Assembly (NCBI GenBank): GCA_014529385.2
Contig: CM043969.1
Span: forward strand, 19,266,446 to 19,330,445
DNA length: 64,000 bases
Direction of reading: 5' to 3'
From: Adiantum capillus-veneris
Taxonomy: Eukaryota > Streptophyta > Polypodiopsida > Polypodiales > Pteridaceae
A model generated the notes under the pieces. It ran no database searches, had not been told where the DNA came from, and worked only from the letters and a program-made list of their open reading frames with translations. This document shows, piece after piece, positions 21,901-36,600 of the stretch. The position numbers were made by a program, and so were the translations under genes. Every line of letters starts with the position of its first letter. The first letter of the stretch is position 1.

Positions 21901-24900
21901 AGCTATTATCCCTAGTAGCATGAGTGGTTTGGTCTCAAGATTCACCACTTTTCCACTCTATGTCATTATATTAAGAAGATCTGGTGTTAAGGTCGACCAC
22001 TTGTCCAACCTATAAGGTATATCTTAAAGGGTATTCTTTCTCACCACTTGAAATGTCCATGATATGTTTTACATGGGGTTTGGTTCCAAGGTCCACCACC
22101 TTATCCAAGCTAACTTTATTCTTCTCATAGAGAGAAGCAAAGGTCCACCACTTGTCCAAGCTAGGCTCCATTGAAACATGGAGAGAAGGATGCTCCACCA
22201 TTTGTCGAAGCTAACTCTATTGAAACATGGAAGGTTTACATTCAAGGTCCACCACTTGTCCAACCTATTATCGCTAGTAGCATGAGTGGTTTGGTCTCAA
22301 GATTCACCACTTTTTCACTCTATGTCATTATATTAAAAATATTGGGTGTTAAGGTCCACCACTTGTCCAACCTATAAGACTATATCTTAATGGTTATTCT
22401 TTCTCCACTTGGAGTGACCATGAAAGGTTTTACATGGGGGTTTGGTTCCAAGGTCCACCACTTGTCCAAGCTAACTCTATTGAAACATAGAGAGAAGCAA
22501 AGGTCCACCACTTGTCCAAGCTAGGGTCCATTGAAACATGGAGAGAAGGATGCTCCACCATTTGTCCAAGATAGACTCCATTGAAACATGAAGAGAAGCA
22601 AGCTGCACCATGTCTCCAAGATGCTAGCCTCCATCGAAATACCTTAAACCCACGTTATTTTGTACATGGGGAGTTACCATTCAAGGTCCACCACTTGTCC
22701 AACCTATTATCTCTAGTAGCATGAGTGGTTTGGTCTCAAGATTCACCACTTTTCACTCTATGTCATTATATTAAGAATATCTGGGTGTTAAGGTCCACCA
22801 CTTGTCCAACCTATGAGGCTATAAGTTAAACTTTATTCTTTCTCACCACTTGGAGTTACCATGATAGGTTTTACATGGGGGTTTGGTTCCAAGGTCCACC
22901 ACTTGTCCAAGCTAACTCTATTGAAACATAGAGAGAAGCAAAGGTCCACCACTTGTCCAAGCTAGGCTCCATTGAAACATGGAGAGAAGGATGCTCCACC
23001 ATTTGTCCAAGATAGGCTCCATTGAAACATGAGAGAAGCAAGCTGCACCATGTCTCCAAGATGCTAGGCTCCATCGAAATACATTAAACCCATGATATTT
23101 CGTAGATGAGGGGTTTACATTCAAGGTCCACCACTTGTCCAAGCTATTATTCTAGTAGCCTGAGTGGTTTGGTCTCAAGATTCACCACTTTTCCACTCTA
23201 TGTCATTATATTAAGAATATCGGTTTAAGGTCCACCACTTGTCCAACCTATAAGGCTATATCTTTAAGGTTATTCTTTCTCACCACTTGGAGTGACCATG
23301 ATAGGTTTTACATGGGGATTTGGTTCCAAGGTCCACCACTTGTCCAAGCTAACTCTATTGAAACATAGAGAGAAAAAAGGTCCACCACTTGTCCAAGCTA
23401 GGCTCCATTGAAACATGGAGAGAAGGATGCTCACCATTTGTCCAAGATAGGCTTCATTGAAACATGAAGAGAAGCAAGCTGCACCATGTCTCCAAGATGC
23501 TAGGCTCCATTGAAATACATTAAACCACGATATTTTTACATGTGGGGTTTAATTCAAGGTCCACCACTTGTCCAAGCTATTATCCCTAGTAGCATGAGTG
23601 GTTTGGTCTCAAGATTCACCACTTTTCCACTCTATGTCATTATATTAAGAAGATCAGGGTGTTAAGGTCCACCACTTGTCCAACCTATAAGGTATATCTT
23701 AAAGGTATTCTTTGTCACCACTTGGAGTGACCATGATATATTTTACATGGGGGTTTGGTCCAAGGTCCACCACCGTCCAAGCTAACTCTATTCTTCATAG
23801 AGAGAAGCAAAGGTCCACCACTTGTCCAAGCTAGGCTCCATTGAAACATGGAGAGAAGGATGCTCACCATTTGTGGAAGCTAACTCTATTGAAACATGGG
23901 GGGTTTACGTTCATAGTCCACCACTTGTCCAAGCTATTATCACTAGTACTATGAGTGGTTTTGTTTCAAGATTCACCACTTTTTCACTCTATGTCATTAT
24001 ATTAAGAATATCTGGGTGTTAAGGTCCACCACTTGTCCAACCTATAAGGCTATATCTTAAAGGTTGTTCTTTCTCACCACTTGGAGTGACCATGATAGGT
24101 TTTACATGGGGGTTTGGTTCCAAGGTCCACCACTTGTCCAAGCTAACTCTATTGAAACATAGAGAGAAGCAAAGGTCCACCACTTGTCCAAGCTAGGGTC
24201 CATTGAAACATGGAGAGAAGGATGCTCCACCATTTGTCCAAGATAGGCTCCATTGAAACATGACAAACAAGCTGCACCATGTCTCCAAGATGCTAGGCTC
24301 CATCGAAATACATTAAAACCCACGATATTTCGTAGATGAGGGGTTTACATTCAAGGTCCACCACTTGTCCAACTATTATTGCTAGTAGCCTGAGTGGTTT
24401 GGTCTCAAGATTCACCACTTTTATTAAGAATATGTGGGTGTTAAGGTCCACCACTTGTCCAACCTATAAGGCTACATCTTAAAGGTTATTCTTTCTTACC
24501 ACTTGGAGTGACCATGATAGGTTTTACATGGGGGTTTGGTTCCAAGGTCCACCACTTGTCCAAGCTAACTCTATGGAAAATAGAGAGAAACAAAGGTCCA
24601 CCACTTGTCCAAGCTAGGGTCCATTGAAACATGGAGAGAAGGATGCTCCCACATTTGTCCAAGATAGGCTCCATTGAAACATGAAAAGAAGCAAGCTGCA
24701 CCATGTCTCCAAGATGCTAGGCTCCATTGAAATACATTAAACCCACGATATCTTTTAGATGAGGGGTTTACATCAAGGTCCACCACTTGTCCAAGCTATT
24801 ATTGCTAGTAGCCTGAGTGGTTTGGTCTCAAGATTCACCACTTACCCCACTCTATGTCATTATATAAGAATATGTGTGTGTTAAGGTCCACCACTTGTCC

Positions 24901-27900
24901 AACCTATAAGGTATATCTTAAAGGTATTCTTTCTCACCACTTGGAGTGACCATGATAGGTTTTTACATGGGGTTTGGTTCCAAGGTCCACCACCTTTCCA
25001 AGCTAACTTTCTTCTTCTCATAGAGAGAAACAAAGGTCCACCACTTGTCCAAGCTAGGCTCCATTGAAACATGGAGAGAAGGATGCTCCACCATTTGTCC
25101 GAAGCCTAACTCTATTGAAATGTGGAAGGGTTTACATTCAAGGTCCACCACTTGTCCAAGCTATTAACTCTAGTATCATGAGTGGTTTGTTCTCAAGATT
25201 CACCACTTTTTCACTCTATGTCATTATATTAAAAATATTGGGTGTTAAGGTCCACCACTTGTCCAACCTATAAGGCTATATCTTAAAGGTTATTCTTCTC
25301 ACCACTTGGAGTGACCATGATAGGTTTTACATGGGGGTTTGGTTCCAAGGTCCACCACTTGTCCAAGCTAACTCTATTGAAACATAGAGAAAGCAAAGGT
25401 CCACCACTTGTCCAAGCTAGGGTCCATTGAAACATGGAGAGAAGGATGCTCCACCATTTGTCCAAGATAGACCCATAGAAACATGAAGAGAAGTAAGCTG
25501 CACCATGTCTCCTAGATGCTAGGCTCCATCGAATTACCTTAAACCCACGTTATTTAGTACATGGGGAGTTTACCATTCAAGGTCCACTCACTTGTCCAAC
25601 CTATTATCTCTAGTATCATGAGTGGTTTTGGTCTCAAGATTCACCACTTTTTCACTCTATGTGTCATTATATTAAAAATATATCTGCCTGGGTTTAAGAT
25701 CCACCACTTGTCCAACCTATGAGGCTATAAGTTAAACTTTATTCTTTCCTCACCACTTGGATTACCATGATAGGTTTTACATGGGGGTTTGGTTTCCAAG
25801 TCCACCACTTGTCCAAGCTAACTCTATTGAAACATAGAGAGAAGCAAAGATCCACCACTTGTCCAAGCTATGGCTCCATTGAAACATGGAGATAAGGATG
25901 CTCCACCATTTGTCCAAGATAGGCTCCATTGAAACATGCAAGAAGCAAGCTGCACCATGTCTCCAAGATACTAGGCTCCATTGAAAACACCTTAAACCCA
26001 CGATATTTCGTACATACGGTTTACATTCAAGGTCCACCACTTGTCCAACCTATTATCTCTAGTAGCAGAGTGGTTTGGTCTCAAGATTCAACCACTTTTC
26101 CACTCTATGTCATTATATAAAGAAGATCTAACCTATAAGGCTATATCTTTAAGGGTATTCTTTCTCACCACTTGGAATGACCATGATAGGTTTTACATGG
26201 GGGTTTGGTTCCAAGGTCCACCACTTGTCCAAGCTAACTCTATGAAACATAGAGAGAAGCAAAGGTTCCACCACTTGTCCAAGCTAGGCTCCATTGAACA
26301 TGGAGAGAAGGATGATCCACCATTTGTCAAGATAGGCTTCATTGAAACATGAGAGAAGCAAGCTGCACCATGTCTCCAAGATGCTAGGATCCATTGAAAT
26401 ACCTTAAACCCACGATATTTTTTACATGTGGGGTTTAAATTCAAGGTCAACCACTTGTCCAAGCTATTATCCCTAGTAGCATGAGTGGTTTGGTCTCAAG
26501 ATTCACCACTTTTCCACTCTATGTCATTATATTAAGAAGATCTGGGTGTTAAGGCGACCACTTGTCCAACCTATAAGGGTATATCTTAAAGGGTATTCTT
26601 TCTCACCACTTGGAATGACCATGATATATTTTACATGGGGGTTTGGTTCCAAGGTCCACCACCTATCCAAGCTAACTCTATTCTTCTCATAGAGAGAAGC
26701 AAAGGTCCACCACTTGTCCAAGCTAGGCTCCATTGAAACATGGAGAGAAGGATGCTCCACCATTTGTCGAAGCTAACTCTATTGAAACATGGGGGGTTTA
26801 CATTCAAGGTCCACCACTTGTCCAAGCTATTATCACTAGTAGCATGAGTGGTTTGGTCTCAAGATTCACCACTTTTTCACTCTATGTCATTATATTAAGA
26901 ATATTGGGTGTTAAGGTCCACCACTTGTCCAACCTATAAGGCTATATCTTAAAGGTTATTCTTTCTCACCACTTGGAGTGACCATGATAGGTTTTACATG
27001 GGGGTTTGGTTCCAAGGTCCACCACTTGTCCAAGCTAACTCTATTGAAACATAGAGAGAAGCAAAGGTCCACCACTTGTCCAAGCTAGGGTCCATTGAAA
27101 CATGGAGAGAAGGATGCTCCACCATTTGTCCAAGATAGGCTCCATTGAAACATGAAGAGAAGCAAGCTGCACCATGTCTCCAAGATGCTAGGCTCCATCG
27201 AAATACCTTAAACCCACGATATTTCGTAGATGGGGGGTTTACATTCAAGGTCCACCACTTGTCCAACCTATTATCGCTAGTAGCATGAGTGGTTTGGTCT
27301 CAAGATTCACCACTTTTCCACTCTATGTCATTATATTAAGAATATGTGGGGTTAAGGTCCACCACTTGTCCAACCTATAAGGCTATATCTTAAAGGTTAT
27401 TCTTTCTCACCACTTGGAGTGACCATGATAGGTTTTACATGGGGGTTTGGTTCCAAGGTCCACCACTTGTCCAAGCTAACTCTATTGAAACATAGAGAGA
27501 AGCAAAGGTCCACCACTTGTCCAAGCTAGGGTCCATTGAAACATGGAGAGAAGGATGCTCCACCATTTGTCCAAGATAGGCTCCATTGAAACATGACGAG
27601 AAGCAAGTTGCACCATGTCTCCAAGATGCTAGGCTCCATCGAAAAACATTAAACCCACGATATTTCGTAGATGAGGGGTTTACATTCAAGGTCCACACTT
27701 GTCCAAGCTATTATTGGTAGTAGCCTGAGTGGTTTGGTCTCAAGATTCACCATTTTTCCACTCTATGTCATTATATTAAGAATATGTGGGTGTTAAGGTC
27801 CACCACTTGTCCAACCTATAAGGCTACATCTTAAAGGTTATTCTTTCTTACCACTTGGAGTGACCATGATAGGTTTTACATGGGGTTTGGTTCCAGGTCC

Positions 27901-30900
27901 ACCACTTGTCCAAGCTAACTCTATTGAAACATAGAGAGAAACAAAGGTCCACCACTTGTCCAAGCTAGGGCCATTGAAACATGGAGAGAACGATGCTCCA
28001 CCATTTGTCGAAGCTAACTCCATTGAAACATGGGAGGTTTTCGTTCAATGTCCACCAGTTGGTCCAAGAATGCTATAAAATCGCTAGTAGCATGAGTGGT
28101 TTTGTCTCAAGATTCACCACTTTTTAACTCTATGTCATTATATTAAGAATATTTGGGTGTTAAGGTCCACCACTTGTCCAACCTATAAGGCTATATCTTA
28201 AAGGTTATTCTTTCTTACCACTTGGAGTGACCATGATAGGTTTTACATGGGGGTTTGGTTCCAAGGTCCACCACTTGTCCAAGCTAACTCTATTGAAACA
28301 TAGAGAGAAGCAAAGGTCCACCACTTGTCCAAGCTAGGGTCCATTGAAACATGGAGAGAAGGATGCTCCACCATTTGTCCAAGTAGGCTCCATTGAAACA
28401 TGAAGAGAAGCAAGGTGCACCATGTCTCCAAGATGCTAGGCTCCATCGAAATACATTAAACCCACGATATTTTGTAGATGGGGGGTTTACATTCAAGGTC
28501 CACCACTTGTCCAAGCTATTATTGCTAGTAGCCTGAGTGGTTTTGTCTCAAGATTCACCACTTTTCACTCTATGTCATTATATTAAGAATATGTGGGTGT
28601 TAAGGTCCACCACTTGTCCAACCTATAAGGCTATATCTTAAAGGTTATTCTTTCTCACCACTTGGAGTGACCATGATAGGTTTTACATGGGGGTTTGGTT
28701 CCAAGGTCCACCACTTGTCCAAGCTAACTCTTGAAACATAGAGAGAGAGAAAAAGGTCCACCACTTGTCCAAGCTAGGGTCCATTGAAACATGGAGAGAA
28801 GGATGCTCCACCATTTGTCCAAGATAGGCTCCATTGAAACATGACGAGAAGCAAGCTGCACCATGTCTCCAAGATGCTAGGCTCCATCGAAATACATTAA
28901 ACCCACGATATTTCGTAGATGAGGGGTTTACATTCAAGGTCCACCACTTGTCCAAGCTATTATTGCTAGTAGCCTGAGTGGTTTGGTCTCAAGATTCACC
29001 ACTTTTATTAAGAATATGTGGGTGTTAAGGTCCACCACTTGTCCAACCTATAAGGCTACATCTTAAGGTTATTCTTTCTTACACTTGGAGTGACCATGAT
29101 AGGTTTTACATGGGGGTTTGGTTCCAAGGTCCACCACTTGTCCAAGCTAACTCTATTGAAACATAGAGAGAAGCAAAGGTCCACCACTTGTCAAGCTAGG
29201 CTCCATTGAAACATGGAGAGAAGGATGCTCCACCATTTGTCCAAGATAGGCTCCATTGAAACATGAAAGAAGCAAGGTGCACCATGTCTCCAAGATGCTA
29301 GGCTCCATCGAAATACTTAAACCCACGATATTTTTAGATGAGGGGTTTAATTCAAGGTCCACCACTTGTCCAAGCTATTATTGCTAGTAGCCTGAGTGTT
29401 TGGTCTCAAGATTCACCACTTTTCCACTCTATGTCATTATATTAAGAATATGTGCGTGTTAAGGTCCACCACTTGTCCAACCTATAAGGCTACATCTTAA
29501 AGTTATTCTTTCTTACCACTTGGAGTGACCATGATAGGTTTTACATGGGGTTTGGTTCCAAGGTCCACCACTTGTCCAAGCTAACTTTCTTGAAACATAG
29601 AGAGAAGCAAAGGTCCACCACTTGTCCAAGCTAGGCTCCATTGAAACATGGAGAGAAGGATGCTCCCCACCATTTGTCGAAGCTAAACTCTATTGAAATG
29701 TGGAGGTTTACGTTCAAGGTCCACCACTTGTCCAAGCTATTATCGCTAGTAGCATGAGTGGTTTTGTCTCAAGATTCACCACTTTTTCACTCTATGTCAT
29801 TATATTAAAAATATTGGGTGTTAAGGTCCACCACTTCCAACCTATAAGGCTATATCTTAAGGTTATTCTTTCTCACCACTTGGAGTGACATGATAGGTTT
29901 TACATGGGGGTTTGGTTCCAGGTCCACCACTTGTCCAAGCTAACTCTATTGAAACATAGAGAGAAGCAAAGGTCCACCACTTGTCCAAGCTAGGGTCCAT
30001 TGAAACATGGAGAGAAGGATGCTCCACCATTTGTCCAAGATAGGCTCCATTGAAACATGAAGAGAAGCAAGCTGCACCATGTCTCCTAGATGCTAGGCTC
30101 CATCGAAATACCTTAAACCCACGATATTTTGTAGATGAGGGTTTACATTCAAGGTCCACCACTTGTCCAAGCTATTATCTTAGTAGCATGAGTGGTTTGG
30201 TCTCAAGATTCACCACTTTTTCACTCTATGTCATTATATTAAGAATATTGGGTGTTAAGGTCCACCACTTGTCCAACCTATAAGGCTATATCTTAAAGGT
30301 TATTCTTTCTCACCACTTGGAGTGACCATGATAGGTTTTACATGGGGGTTTGGTTCAAGGTCCACCACTTGTCCAAGCTAACTCTATTGAAACATAGAGA
30401 GAAGCAAAGGTCCACCACTTGTCCAAGCTAGGGTCCATTGAAACATGGAGAGAAAGGATGCTCCACCATTTGTCCAAGATAGGCTCCATTGAAACATGCA
30501 GAGAAGCAAGCTGCACCATGTCTCCAAGATGCTAGGCTCCATTGAAATACCTTAAACCCACGATATTTCGTAGATGAGGGGTTTACATTCAAGGTCCACC
30601 ACTTGTCCAAGCTATTATCTCTAGTAGCATGAGTGGTTTGGTCTCAAGATTCACCACTTTTTCCACTCTATGTCATTATATTAAGAAGATCTAGGTGTTA
30701 AGGTCCACCACTTGTCCAACCTATAAGCTATATCTTTAAGGTTATTCTTTCTCACCACTTGGAATGACCATGATATGTTTTACATGGGGGTTTGGTTCCA
30801 AGGTCCACCACTTGTCCAAGCTAACTCTATGGAAACATAGAGAGAAGCAAAGGTCCACCACTTGTCCAAGCTAGGCTCCATTGAAACATGGAGAGAAGGA

Positions 30901-33690
30901 TGAGTCCACCATTGTCCAAGATAGGCTTCATTGAAACATGAAGAGACGCAAGTGCACCATGTCTCCAAGATGCTAGGCTCCATTGAAATACCTTAAATCC
31001 ACGATATTTTTTAGATGTGGGTTTACATTCAAGGTCAACCACTTGTCCAAGCTATTATTGCTAGTAGCATGAGTGGTTTGGTCTCAAGATTCACCACTTT
31101 TCCACTCTATGTCATTATATTAAGAGATCAGTGGGTGTTAAGGTCCACCACTTGTCCAACCTATAAGGCTATATCTTAAAGGTTATTCTTTCTCACCACT
31201 TGGAGTGACCATGATAGGTTTTACATGGGGGTTTGGTCCAAGGTCCACCACTTGTCCAAGCTAACTCTATTGAATCATAGAGAGAAGCAAAGGTCCACCA
31301 CTTGTCCAAGCTAGGCTCCATTGAAACATGGAGAGAAGGATGCTCCACCATTTGTCGAAGCTAACTCTATTGAAACATGGGGGGTTTACGTTCATGTCCA
31401 CCACTTGTCCAAGCTATTATCACTAGTACTATGAGTGGTTTTGTTTCAAGATTCACCACTTTTCACTCTATGTCATTATATTAAGAATATTGGGTGTTAA
31501 GGTCCACCACTTGTCCAACTATAAGGCTATATCTTAAAGGTTATTCTTTTCACCACTTGGAGTGACCATGATAGGTTTTACATGGGGGTATGGTTCCAAG
31601 GTCCACCACTTGTCCAAGCTAACTCTATTGAACATAGAGAGAAGCAAAGGTCCACCACTTGTCCAAGCTAGGGTCCATTGAAACATGGAGAGAAGGATGC
31701 TCCACCATTTGTCCAAGATAGGCTCCATTGAAACATGAAGAGAAGCAAGGTGCCATGTCTCCAAGATGCTAGGCTCCATTAAATACTTAAACCACGATAT
31801 TTCGTAGATGGGGGGTTTACATTCAAGGTCCACCACTTGTCCAAGCTATTATCGCTAGTAGCATGAGTGGTTTGCTCTCAAGATTCACCACTTTTCCACT
31901 CTATGTCATTATATTAAGAATATCTGGTGTTAAGGTCCACCACTTGTCCACCTATAGGGCTATATCTTAAAGGTTATTCTTTCTCACCACTTGGAGTGAC
32001 CATGATAGGTTTTACATGGGGGTTTGGTTCCAAGGTCCACCACTTGTCCAAGCTAACTCTATTGAAACATAGAGAGAAGCAAAGGTTCACCACTTGTCCA
32101 AGCTAGGCTCCATTGAAACATGGAGAGAAGGATGCTCCACCATTTGTCCAAGATAGGCTCCATTTGAAACATGACGAGAAGAAAGTTACACCATGTCTGC
32201 AAGATGCTAGGCTCCATCGAAAAACATTAAAACCACGATAATTCGTAGATGAGGGGTTTACATTCAAGGTCCAACACTTGTCCAAGCTTATTATTGGTAG
32301 TGGCTGGTGGTTTGTCTCAAGAATCACCATTTTTCCACTCTATGTCATTATATTAAGAATATGTGGGTGTTAAGGTCCACCACTTGTCCAACCTATAAGG
32401 CTACATCTTAAAGGTTATTCTTTCTTTACCACTTGGAGTGACCATGATAGGTTTTACATGGGGGTTTGGTTCCAAGGTCCACCACTTGTCCAGCTAACTC
32501 TATTAAAACATAGAGAGAAACAAAGGTCCACCACTTGTCCAAGCTAGGGCTCCATTGAAACATGGAGAGAACGATGCTCCACCATTTGTCGAAGCTAAAC
32601 TCTATTGAAACATGGGAGGTTTACGTTTTCAAGTCCACCAGTTGTCCAAGCTATAATGCTAGTAGATGAGTGGTTTGGTCTCAAGAATTCACCACGTTTT
32701 ACTCTATGTCATTTTATTAAGAATATTGGGTGTTAAGGTCCACCACTTGTCCAACCTATAAGGCTATATCTTAAAGGTTATTCTTTCTCACACTTGGAGT
32801 GTGACCATGATAGGTTTTACATGGGGTTTGGTTCCAAGGTCCACCACTTGTCCAAGCTAACTCTATTGAAACATAGAGAGAAGCAAAGTTCCACCACTTG
32901 TCCAAGCTAGGGTCCATTGAAACATGGAGAGAAGGATGCTCCACCATTTGTCCAAGATAGGCTCCATCGAAAAATGAAGAGAAGCAAGATGCACCATTCT
33001 CCAAGATGCAAGGCTCCTATCGAAATACCTTACACCACGTTATATGTTGTACATGGGGGGTTTTCATTCAAGAGCCCACACTTGTCCAAGCTATTAGTGC
33101 TAGTGCTAGTAGCATGAGTGGTTTTGTCTCAAGATTCATCACTTTTCCACTCTATGTCATTATATTAAGAATTTGTGGGTGTTAAGGTCCACCACTTGTC
33201 CAACCTATAAGGCTATATCTTAAAGGTTATTCTTTCTCACCACTTGGAGTGACCATGATAGGTTTTACAATGGGGGGTTTGGTTCCAAGCTCACCACTTA
33301 TCCAAGCTAAACTCTTGAAACAATGAGAGAGAGACGAAAAGGTCCAACATTGTCCAAGCTAGGCTCCATTGAAACATGGAGAGAAGGATGCTGCACCATT
33401 TGTCCAAGATAGGCTCCATTGAAACATGACAAGAAGCAAGCTCCACCATGTCTTCAAGATTCTAGGCTTCATCGAAATACATTAAACCCACGATATTTCA
33501 TAGTGAGGGGTTTACATTCAAGGTCCACCACTTGTCCAAGCTATTATTGCTAGTAGCTTGAGTGGTTTGGTCTCAAGATTCACCACTTTTATTAAGAATA
33601 TGTGGGTGTTAAGGTCCACCACTTGTCCAACCTATAAGGCTACATCTTAAAGGTTATTCTTTCTTACCACTTGGAGTGACCATGATAGGT
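21901..33690 (+). repeat. Right satellite array, indel-rich part
   Basis: The same A (about 440 bp) and B (about 360 bp) monomers continue. Compared with neighbouring copies they show many one- and two-base insertions and deletions in otherwise invariant places, for example CCACACTTGTCC near 27690 and CTATGTGTCATT near 25660. Long units dominate and short units occur at intervals, so a repeated A-B-A order is visible only in places. No gene is embedded in it. Confidence 0.9.
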
Positions 33691-36600
33691 TTTACATGGG
33701 GGTTTGGTTCCAAGGTCCACCACTTGTCCAAGCTAACTCTATGGAAACATAGAGAGAAGCAAAGGTCCACCACTTGTCCAAGCTAGGCTCCATTGAGACA
33801 TTTAGAAAAGGATGATCCCACATTGGTGGAAGATAGGCTTCATTGAAACATGAAAAGAAGCAAGCTGCACCATGTCTCCAAGATTCTAGGATCCATTGAA
33901 ATACCTTAAACCCACGATATCTTTTACATGTGGGGTTTAACGTCAAGGTCAGCCACTTGTCCAAGCTATTATCCCTAGTAGCATGAGTGTTTTGGTCTCA
34001 AGATTCACCACTTACCCACTCTATGTCATTATATTAAGAAGATCTGTGTGTTAAGGTCGACCACTTGTCCAACCTATAAGGGTATATCTTAAAGGGTATT
34101 CTTTCTCACCACTTGAAATTTCTATGATATGTTTTACATGGCGGTTTGGTTCCAAGGTCCACCACCTTTCCAAGCTAACTTTCTTCTTCTCATAGAGAGA
34201 AGCAAAGGTCCACCTCTTGTCCAAGCTAGGCTCCATTGAAACATGGAGAGACGGATGCTCCACCATTTGTCGAAGCTAACTCTATTGAAATGTGGAAGGT
34301 TTACATTCAAGGTCCACCACTTGTCCAACCTATTAACTCTAGTAGCATGAGTGGTTTGGTCTCAAGAGTCACCACTTTTTCACTCTATGTCATTATATTA
34401 AAAATATTGGGTGTTAAGGTCCATCACTTGTCCAACCTATAAGGCTATATCTTAAGGGTTATTCTTTCTCACCACTTGGAGTGACCATGATAGGTTTTAC
34501 ATGGGGGTTTGGTTACAAGGTCCACCACTTGTCCAAGCTAACTCTATTGAAACATAGAGAGAAGCGAAGGTCCACCACTTGTCCAAGCTAGGGTCCATTG
34601 AAACATGGAGAGAAGGATGCTCCACCATTTGTCCAAGATAGACTCCATTGAAACATGAAGAGAAGTAAGCTGCACCATGTCTCCTAGATGCTAGCCTCCA
34701 TCGAAATACCTTAAACCCACGTTATTTTGTACATGGGGAGTTACCATTCAAGGTCCACCACTTGTCCAACCTATTATCTCTAGTATCATGAGTGGTTTGG
34801 TCTCAAGATTCACCACTTTTTCACTCTATGTCATTATATTAAGAATATCTGGGTGTTAAGATCCACCACTTGTCCAACCTATGAGGCTATAAGTTAAACT
34901 TTATTCTTTCTCACCACTTGGAGTTACCATGATAGGTTTTACATGGGGGTTTGGTTCCAAGGTCCACCACTTGTCCAAGCTAACTCTATTGAAACATAGA
35001 GAGAAGCAAAGATCCACCACTTGTCCAAGCTATGCTCCATTGAAACATGGAGATAAGGATGCTCCACCATTTGTCCAAGATAGGCTCCATTGAAACATGC
35101 AGAGAAGCAAGCTGCACCATGTCTCCAAGATACTAGGCTCCATTGAAATACCTTAAACCCATGATATTTCGTACATGACGGGTTTACATTCAAGGTCCAC
35201 CACTTGTCCAACCTATTATCTCTAGTAGCATGAGTGGTTTGGTCTCAAGATTCACCACTTTTCCACTCTATGTCATTATATTAAGAAGATCTAGGTTTTA
35301 AGGTCGACCACTTGTCCAACCTATAACGCTATATCTTTAAGGGTATTCTTTCTCACCACTTGGAATGACCATGATATGTTTTACATGGGGATTTGGTTCC
35401 AAGGTCCACAACTTGTCCAAGCTAACTCTATGGAAACATAGAGAGAAGAAAAGGTTTAACACTTGTCCAAGCTAGGCTCCATTGAAACATGGAGAGAAGG
35501 ATGAGTCACCATTTGTCGAAGATAGGCTTCATTGAAACATGAAGAGACGCAAGCTGCACCATGTGTCCAAGATGCTAGGATCCATTGAAATACCTTAAAT
35601 CCACGATATTTTTTACATGTGGGGTTTAAATTCAAGGTCAACCACTTGTCCAAGCTATTATCCCTAGTAGCATGAGTGGTTTGGTCTCAAGATTCACCAC
35701 TTTTCCACTCTATGTCATTATATTAAGAAGATCAGGGTGTTAAGGCTGATCACTTGTCCAACCTATAAGGGTATATCTTAAAGGGTATTCTTTGTCACCA
35801 CTTGGAATGACCATGATATATTTTACATGGGGGTTTGGTCCAAGGTCCACCACCTATCGAAGCTAACTCTATTCTTCTCATAGAGAGAAGCAAAGGTCCA
35901 CCAGTTGTCCAAGCTAGGCTCCATTGAAACATGGAGAGAAGGATGCTACACCATTTGTCGAAGCTAACTCTATTGAAACATGGGGGGTTTACGTTCATAG
36001 TCCACCACTTGTCCAAGCTATTATCACTAGTACTATGAGTGGTTTTGTTTCAAGATTCACCACTTTTTCACTCTATGTCATTATATTAAGAATATCTGGG
36101 TGTTAAGGTCCACCACTTGTCCAACCTATAAGGCTATATCTTAAAGGTTGTTCTTTCTCACCACTTGGAGTGACCATGATAGGTTTTACATTGGGGTATG
36201 GTTCCACGGTCCACCACTTGTCCAAGCTAACTCTATTGAAACATAGAGAGAAGCAAAGGTCCACAACTTGTCCAAGCTAGGGTCCATTGAAACATGGAGA
36301 GAAGGATGCTCCACCATTTGTCCAAGATAGGCTCCATTGAAACATGAAGAGAAGCAAGGTGCACCATGTCTCCAAGATGCTAGGCTCCATCTAAATACCT
36401 TAAACCCACGATATTTCGTAGATGGGGGGTTTACATTCAAGGTCCACCACTTGTCCAACCTATTATCGCTAGTAGCATGAGTGGTTTGCTCTCAAGATTC
36501 ACCACTTTTCCACTCTATGTCATTATATTAAGAATATCTGGGTGTTAAGGTCCACCACTTGTCCAGCCTATAAGGCTATATCTTAAAGGTTATTCTTTCT

